A stretch of DNA of 64,000 bases from Hormoscilla sp. GM7CHS1pb. GTDB lineage: Bacteria; Cyanobacteriota; Cyanobacteriia; Cyanobacteriales; Desertifilaceae. The notes under the pieces are model-generated. The model ran no database searches and had not been told where the DNA came from. It worked only from the letters and a program-made list of their open reading frames with translations. The translations under genes were made by a program, and so were the position numbers. The stretch covers positions 3,020,001 through 3,084,000 of the forward strand of contig JACONN010000002.1 of NCBI GenBank assembly GCA_014323675.1, given 5' to 3'. Positions 59,106 to 64,000 of the stretch are shown here, in pieces. How positions within the stretch are numbered: position 1 is the stretch's first letter; each line of letters starts with the position of its first letter.

Positions 59106-60317
59106 TTATTGCTGTTCATCTGGTAAATCTGGGAAATCGCCCAACCCATAAAAGCCATTATTAGTTGCCTCCTCCCTAGATAAATCTGGATCCCCATCAG
59201 CTGATAGCTGGCGAACTTGCGACCAGGACCGCTGCCCCAGGGGGACTGGTTTAGCTGGCTGGAGTCCTTGGAGTACTTCAGATAGCTGGAGATTTTCTAA
59301 GGATACGGCTGGCTTGGACTCTCGGAGTTTGTGCCAGACCGAACGAGACATTAGCAGGGTGTGTTTAATCCGACTAGCACCCAGCCGTTCGAGATATTCT
59401 TCCCGTTCTGGCTGATAGTCTACGGATGTTAGCTGCAATGATTGGTCGGGAAAATCTTGAGTAATGCGTGCCATCTGGGACATGAGTTCTGGGTACAGCC
59501 AGGTGTAGGCTGGGTGTACGGTCAGGTCGGCGACGTGAGGTCCCTTGCCATCTGCGGCGACCCGCAGCTGAAAATAGCCGATCGCCGCTTGGCGCTGGGC
59601 TTCAAATACATAACCGCTGACTACTTCTGTTCTGCCTCCTACCCACTGCTGCAATGCTTGCATGAATGAGGTTAAGAGGCTGGTTTTGAAGTCATCTATG
59701 TGGCGATCGAATACTTGACGCACTAGGGGCGGCATGGCCACGGTATCCAGCTGGTAAAGGGGCTGGGCATCGGCGTTACTGACTGGTAGGAGATTGGGCA
59801 AAGCTGGTTCGCGATCGGCCAGTGAGGCTAGTATTGCTGGTGGCAGTTCCCAGTAGGTCATCTGTGCTAGGGGTTGAAAGCCATTTTGCCGATAGAGGGC
59901 GATCGCATCTGTATGAGTTACATCTACTTCCAGCAACCAGGTGCGTGCTTCTCTGACTGCTTGCAAGCAGTGACGCAGCAGTTGAGAACCGATGACATGT
60001 CTGGAAGCTGCTGGGTCCACCACCACCTGTTCCACCCGCCAGGTACTGCGCGTGCGGTTAAATGGGGAGATTTGAATCATGCCCAGAACTTTGTTATCCT
60101 GCTGTGCGACGTAAGCGCAAAATATGTGCTGCCAGGGGTTGGGAAACAGGCTCAATATTTTCAGCAGACCGTACCAACGGAGCATCTGTCGGATTAAGAT
60201 ATCGTTGCGGTCGCTCTTCACTGTCGGCGCTGCTAGCAGCTGTGAAATCGCCTCTAGGTCGCGGTGAGTAAAGCTGCGAATTTGAGCGGTGGTGTTTTCT
60301 GGGAAGAAAGGAGTCAT
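59106..60317 (-). CDS. GNAT family N-acetyltransferase
   Basis: About 403 residues with a GNAT acetyltransferase domain in the N-terminal half: IRSFTHRDLEAISQLL, VEQVVVDPAASRHVIGSQLL (acetyl-CoA loop region) and WLLEVDVTHTDAIALYRQNGF. The C-terminal half (about 170-403) repeats a similar fold without a clear CoA loop and ends in an acidic tail. Acceptor unknown. ATG 60317 (MTPFFPENTTAQ) fits; the frame upstream is open but not family-like. Confidence 0.85.
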   Translation of the reverse strand: MTPFFPENTTAQIRSFTHRDLEAISQLLAAPTVKSDRNDILIRQMLRWYGLLKILSLFPNPWQHIFCAYVAQQDNKVLGMIQISPFNRTRSTWRVEQVVVDPAASRHVIGSQLLRHCLQAVREARTWLLEVDVTHTDAIALYRQNGFQPLAQMTYWELPPAILASLADREPALPNLLPVSNADAQPLYQLDTVAMPPLVRQVFDRHIDDFKTSLLTSFMQALQQWVGGRTEVVSGYVFEAQRQAAIGYFQLRVAADGKGPHVADLTVHPAYTWLYPELMSQMARITQDFPDQSLQLTSVDYQPEREEYLERLGASRIKHTLLMSRSVWHKLRESKPAVSLENLQLSEVLQGLQPAKPVPLGQRSWSQVRQLSADGDPDLSREEATNNGFYGLGDFPDLPDEQQ

Positions 60318-60363
60318 CTTGGGTGGCGCTTTGTCAGGATTTTCTCTTGTAACAAGCAGATGC

Positions 60364-61524
60364 CTAGCTATTTGCCGCAATCAGGACTACTGGCGTCTGC
60401 TCGTCGGCGTTCCCAGCTGGGTTGCCAATCAATGCTTGCTCTAATAAGGATCGGTCTGTACCGGGGGTTGCTGCCAATATCTTAACTGCTTTTAAGTCGT
60501 TCACGTCTACGATCGCCGCTGACAATCCTGTCTCTTGTTTGATTTGGGCCACTACCTGTTGGGGATTTTCCGGTCCCAGGACGATAAACTGCTCGTAGGG
60601 GGGCAGGGTGCCCGTTACGTCATCAATTAGTCTAGCTTGCTCTCCCGCTAGCTGGTAGAATACTCCTGGCTTGCGCAATACTGCTTTGGCGATCGCCCCA
60701 AGGGCAAATGCTAGCACTACCCGCACTGGTCCGACTATATCCACTAAGGTTTGCATGCCGCAAGCGGTTGCCAAGCTTGAGGTCGGCATAAAGTAATAGC
60801 ATATCCTTTTCGCTGCCCATCCGGGCTTTACCGTGCTGGGATGACGATATCTTCCCTGCATCAGGGCTACCGGGGTTTCCCCGATCGTTACTATATCCCC
60901 GGTTTTGGCGTGAGGCAGAACATAACGCTTTACCACCTCTACTGGATTATCCAGTTCCGTTAGCAGGTGAGTCCGGATCGGCAATACTTCTGCATCCTTG
61001 ACTTTGATCTTTTTGGGTGCTATACTGCTATCTGGATATTGCAAGGGATGAATTATATGGCGGACCTTGTTAATTCTGCCTTCCGGGCCATAGGTGATAT
61101 AGTGAATCTTAATCCAGGCAGTTTCCAGACCCGAGAGATTGTCACCTGTTATCTCCACATTGACTTGAATCCTGGTTTTCTTGCCAATTTTGACGATGTA
61201 AGCATCCCAGTAACCGTCCTCTCTAGGGGGGGCATCAGAGTGCATGGAAATGACCTTCGAGTTGCAGCTGACCCCTTCTAGAGAGGATGCCGACAACAGC
61301 TTTACTTCTGCCCGGACTTCTGGCAACATGATCTCTAGTGTTTTGGTCCGGTTGATGAATTCGAGGGTACCTGTTAGTTGATAATGCTGCGGTGAGTTGA
61401 TGTCTAGTTTCCAGTTTCCCGCAGTCAACTCCAGGTTATTTCCCGGGCGACGCCGATACTGTAATTCTAGCCCTAGGGCGATTAACAGCGCCGCTACTCC
61501 TACGATAATAATTTCTACGTTCAC
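60364..61524 (-). CDS. F420-0:gamma-glutamyl ligase-like protein
   Basis: A 386-residue protein of the cyanobacterial CofE-like group. An N-terminal membrane helix (IIIVGVAALLIALGLELQY) is followed by a beta-rich domain (~30-180) and the ligase-like domain with LPIRTHLLTELDNPVEVVK, GDIVTIGETPVALMQGRY and IVDVNDLKAVKILA. Cyanobacteria lacking F420 still keep it, so its reaction may differ. First gene of the four-gene group. Confidence 0.88.
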   Translation of the reverse strand: MNVEIIIVGVAALLIALGLELQYRRRPGNNLELTAGNWKLDINSPQHYQLTGTLEFINRTKTLEIMLPEVRAEVKLLSASSLEGVSCNSKVISMHSDAPPREDGYWDAYIVKIGKKTRIQVNVEITGDNLSGLETAWIKIHYITYGPEGRINKVRHIIHPLQYPDSSIAPKKIKVKDAEVLPIRTHLLTELDNPVEVVKRYVLPHAKTGDIVTIGETPVALMQGRYRHPSTVKPGWAAKRICYYFMPTSSLATACGMQTLVDIVGPVRVVLAFALGAIAKAVLRKPGVFYQLAGEQARLIDDVTGTLPPYEQFIVLGPENPQQVVAQIKQETGLSAAIVDVNDLKAVKILAATPGTDRSLLEQALIGNPAGNADEQTPVVLIAANS

Positions 61525-61616
61525 TATAGATCTGACTAATTATGATGAAATTCTCCTGTATTGTGCCATGCTCTCCACCTCATCCGATATATCATATTAA
61601 ACATAACTTAACAAAA

Positions 61617-61671
61617 GCCGCCCGAACCCTAAAGGGTCCGGCTACATGAACAAAGCCCGCCTGCGCGGGCT
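61617..61671 (-). repeat. dispersed hairpin repeat, inverted copy
   Basis: GCCGCCCGAACCCTAAAGGG ... AGCCCGCCTGCGCGGGCT: the reverse complement of 47749-47803 with the linker GTTCATGTAG as in 7440-7514. Confidence 0.88.
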
Positions 61672-61816
61672 AGATTACATGCATTATCGTTGCACCCTTT
61701 TCCATTTGCAAATCCACGTGCAAAAGTGAGATGCTCCCGATCTAGCCTGGCCTTAGCCAGACTTGCCTGGGTGAATTGCTAATTTTGAATTGCTAATTGC
61801 ACGAACAATTAACAAT

Positions 61817-62665
61817 TCAATCGACTCGTTCTAGTTGCCAGAGGATTTGATAGCCTTCCCGTCGGACTCGGGAGACTACCCAGTTACGCCAGACCCAGTG
61901 ATCTCCCCGACTGGTGACGGCACTGGCGTTGATATCCATGAGGTCGGCCAGTTCGGAACTGGCGATCAGGTAGCCTTTGCTGGCTATTTCATCGGCTATT
62001 TGCAAGGTTTCGATCAGGTTGCGCAGTTGGGCGACTCTGATTTCGCGGGGCAGGCTATCCGCTGCGGGTTCTTCAGGCATGGGCAAGTCATTCATGGCAC
62101 GATTTTTCGGACCGTCTGCGGGCCGATCGAGGGAAACTTGACTGGATTCTAGTTTTGGATTGTTGCTCTCTTCTAAGGCTAAGGGGTTGGCTGCTGCTTG
62201 CTGTAGTGAGGGCTGTTGGCCACTGGCAAAGGCCCGGGCGATCGCGTCGCAGCGTTCGTTGCCTGGGTTGCCGCTGTGGCCTTTGACGTGTTTCCACTTT
62301 ACCTGCTGGCTGTTGAGCTTCGCGAGCATTTCCCAGAGGTCCTGATTTAGTACCGGTTTCCCTTGGGATGTCCTCCAGCCGTTTCTTTTCCAACTGGCTA
62401 TCCAACTGGTTATCCCTTTTCTGACATATTCGCTATCGGTGTAGAGGGTGACTGGTTCCGTTTGCCCCGTGCTGGTTACCAGTCTTAAGGCCGCGATCGC
62501 AGCTTGCAGTTCCATCCGGTTGTTGGTGGTTTGCTCTTGGGCACCCCCCATTTCATGGATAGAATCATCATTGAAGTTTACTAGGACGCCCCAGCCTCCT
62601 GGTCCTGGGTTGCCGATGCAGGCTCCATCTGTGTACAGGCTTTTGATTGTGCGTTCGTCTGACAT
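61817..62665 (-). CDS. rnhA: ribonuclease HI with C-terminal extension
   Basis: A 282-residue RNase HI. Catalytic residues sit in SLYTDGACIGNPGPGG (Asp), NNRMELQAAIAAL (Glu), LYTDSEYVRKGITSW (Asp) and RCDAIARAFA (Asp), with KWKHVKGHSGNPGNE. Beyond residue ~155 is a linker and a C-terminal domain (IRVAQLRNLIETLQIADEIA, INASAVTSRGDHWVWRNW) typical of cyanobacterial enzymes, possibly a winged helix. ATG 62665 is used. A family-A element lies about 25 bp upstream, possibly in the promoter. Confidence 0.95.
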   Translation of the reverse strand: MSDERTIKSLYTDGACIGNPGPGGWGVLVNFNDDSIHEMGGAQEQTTNNRMELQAAIAALRLVTSTGQTEPVTLYTDSEYVRKGITSWIASWKRNGWRTSQGKPVLNQDLWEMLAKLNSQQVKWKHVKGHSGNPGNERCDAIARAFASGQQPSLQQAAANPLALEESNNPKLESSQVSLDRPADGPKNRAMNDLPMPEEPAADSLPREIRVAQLRNLIETLQIADEIASKGYLIASSELADLMDINASAVTSRGDHWVWRNWVVSRVRREGYQILWQLERVD

Positions 62666-62691
62666 TAGCAGGTGGGGGGTATAGGGTCTCT

Positions 62692-62804
62692 GGCGTTGCA
62701 CAATTATGGGATGATGGGCATAGTTGCAGAAGTCTTAAACCTAGACTAAAAGCCAGTTTGAGTTATGTGCAAAAAAGGGCATCATCCCCAAAATGTGCAA
62801 CGCC
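62692..62804. mobile_element. miniature element, family A, copy 3
   Basis: 113 bp, GGCGTTGCACAATTATGGGA ... TGTGCAACGCC, flanked by 8-bp direct repeats GGGTCTCT (62684-62691 and 62805-62812). Almost the reverse complement of copy 1 (12856-12968). Directly upstream of rnhA. Confidence 0.92.
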
Positions 62805-63164
62805 GGGTCTCTTTCTTTACGGCCCGCCTCTGGTTCAAACCAGAGCGTTACCAGGCGGTCCCTAGGTAACGAGGCTAAAGTCGGTTAAAACCGGTTAAAA
62901 CCGACTAATAACATAATGCTTATAATTTTAGCATTTTTTGACACAATGGTATTGGCCCTACAGTGTAGGTAGGGTTTCCGAACGAAACCCTACCCTACCA
63001 TACTCATATGAGGTTTCCTTCGCCGCTTTCTGGACTTCTGTATACTCCTCTCCCTTGAAGCGCCTCTTGACGAAGTATTCTTTTCCCCTGACGGCTTTTC
63101 TCACTCTTGCCGTATAATCACTCAGTTTCGCCCAGGCAACGATCGCAACCCCTGGGGAATATAC

Positions 63165-63325
63165 GAGTTATTTTCAGGAGTAATTGAGTTATTCCAGGGA
63201 ATAAATCAGGTACTCCCGAAATGATTCAGTTACTTCCGGGATGACTCAGTTACTCCAGGGAATGACTCAGTTCCTTCAGGGAATGACTCAGTCACTCCCT
63301 AGAGGGACTCAGTTACTGTCTGGCG
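63165..63325. repeat. ~22-bp tandem repeat
   Basis: About seven degenerate units of AGGGAATGACTCAGTTACTC spaced ~21-23 bp. No open protein frame follows the period. Confidence 0.75.
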
Positions 63326-63403
63326 ACATATATCTATTCCTGACTTGATATATCTATGGCTGACGGGCGCTCGGGTTCCGCTGCTGAGGTCTGGCACTAT
63401 TCT

Positions 63404-63434
63404 CGATCGGTCCGCGGACGGCCCGAGAAATCGG
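63404..63434. repeat. short form of the 100-bp hairpin repeat
   Basis: CGATCGGTCCGCGGAC joined directly to GGCCCGAGAAATCGG: the two ends of the 100-bp repeat without its central hairpin. Confidence 0.75.
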
Positions 63435-63690
63435 TTTCACGGCCCGCCCGAGGGAGCAGGGAGTAGGGAGCAGGGAGCAGGGAGAGGGGAGAGGGGTGAA
63501 ATCATTGATTTATGATGGTTCGGGACAACTGGGGTGAAATACTCCACAGTATCTTAAAACCCCGCAGCTTGCGACTGGTGCATTCCGGTGATTTAAAACC
63601 CACTCTCCAGCCTTTCCAGGTGCGAGATTGGCCTCATGGCCCGCCGTGGGTTAAAACCCACGGCTAAGAGCTGAAGTGGGTTAAAACCCA

Positions 63691-64000
63691 CTAAAATGAT
63701 GCGATCTCCTCTTCATAGCGTTCTAACTTCCTCAGCGCCAGACCCCGGTTGTACCAGGCTTCGTAGTAGCCAGGTTTAATCTCAAGGGCGCGGTCAAAAG
63801 ATGCGATCGCCTCTTCATAGCGTTCTAACTTCCCCAGCGCATTACCCCGGTTGTACCAGACTGAGTGGTAGTCAGGTTTAATCTCCAGGGCGCGGTCATA
63901 AGATGCGATCGCCTCTTCATACCGTTCTAAGTTACTCAGCGTCACACCCCGGTTGTACCAGGCTAAGTGGTCGTCAGGTTTAATCTCAAGGGCGCGGTCA
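63691..64000 (-). CDS. TPR repeat protein, incomplete at window edge
   Basis: At least three 34-residue tetratricopeptide units, each AWYNRGxALxKLERYEEAIA-type followed by SYDRALEIKPD, for protein-protein contacts. The 5' end is beyond 64000. The last unit ends RYEEEIASF-stop, and the stop lies in the edge of a GTGGGTTAAAACCCAC palindrome, so the C-terminus may have been cut by a repeat. The units are nearly identical in DNA, implying recent duplication. Confidence 0.85.
   Translation of the reverse strand, partial: DRALEIKPDDHLAWYNRGVTLSNLERYEEAIASYDRALEIKPDYHSVWYNRGNALGKLERYEEAIASFDRALEIKPGYYEAWYNRGLALRKLERYEEEIASF

Larger units (their letters stand above)
62816..63690. other. gene-free repeat-rich region
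   Basis: About 870 bp without a supported gene. It holds GGTTAAAACCGGTTAAAACC (62882-62902), a tandem repeat (63165-63325), a short form of the 100-bp hairpin repeat (63404-63434), a GGGAGCAGGGAGAGGGG run (63450-63497) and GTGGGTTAAAACCCAC palindromes (63645-63692). Confidence 0.65.

Overview
The window is cyanobacterial chromosome. GCGATCGC (HIP1) octamers are dense, the tmRNA tag peptide is ANNIVPFARKAAAVA, and many genes are of cyanobacterial type (DUF3727, the F420-0 ligase-like gene, HpsA-C, RNase HI with a C-terminal extension). The hps pseudopilin operon points to a filamentous, gliding or hormogonium-forming lineage. The species cannot be named from the sequence. Gene decay and small mobile repeats are unusually abundant, which fits a lineage with relaxed selection. 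Many single-base homopolymer indels in housekeeping genes leave assembly error as a rival explanation.

Layout. 0-7 kb: a metallo-beta-lactamase (MBL) gene, surE, pheS, a MNT/HEPN toxin-antitoxin pair, a frameshifted PD-(D/E)XK gene and minisatellite DNA. 7-10.5 kb: a small mobile element, an ECF-type sigma factor with a duplicated tail, a secreted PAN-domain protein and an orphan polymorphic-toxin tip with a possible immunity gene. 10.6-20 kb: eno, gloA, two inactivated sulfotransferases, and clpB and htpG, both frameshifted. 20-30 kb: rpmB, then a long leader and the hpsA-hpsB-hpsC-pseudopilin operon. 30-41 kb: creatininase, a beta-CASP nuclease, small membrane protein, lipoprotein remnant, frameshifted pyrB, acyl-CoA dehydrogenase, truncated panE and ssrA (tmRNA) with a 294-bp tandem duplication, and toxin-antitoxin remnants. 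41.8-51 kb: a degraded ISKra4-type transposase, then a minus-strand cluster of a ~1000-residue protein, an HNH pair, a 269-residue protein and a ~900-residue helicase. 51-64 kb: RyR and TPR-like remnants, proB, a third sulfotransferase, yqeG-type phosphatase, mltG, a four-gene group ending in ruvX and DUF3727, rnhA and an incomplete TPR gene.

The most interesting parts are these. (1) The three-protein helicase cluster at 43.1-50.9 kb, which I cannot match to a named system; its helicase gene carries three copies of one 26-bp insert, each shifting frame by the same amount. (2) Two miniature transposon families with clean terminal inverted repeats and target duplications: family A (GGCGTTGCAC ends, 8-bp duplications, three copies) and family B (GGGTGTGGTCA ends, 9-bp duplications, two copies). 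One family-A copy splits a sulfotransferase so that exact removal restores the frame. (3) A palindromic element found twice with a conserved flank but a completely different, fully self-complementary stem. (4) A tandem duplication of the panE end plus ssrA promoter and 5' end, in which all ten differences run GC to AT.

Working groups: hpsA-D-like pseudopilins act in polysaccharide secretion for motility; ssrA, ClpB and HtpG are protein quality control; RuvX, RNase HI and MltG are DNA and wall housekeeping. Coordinates of split genes are given from start to final stop, and each frameshift junction is an inference from how two frames continue one protein.
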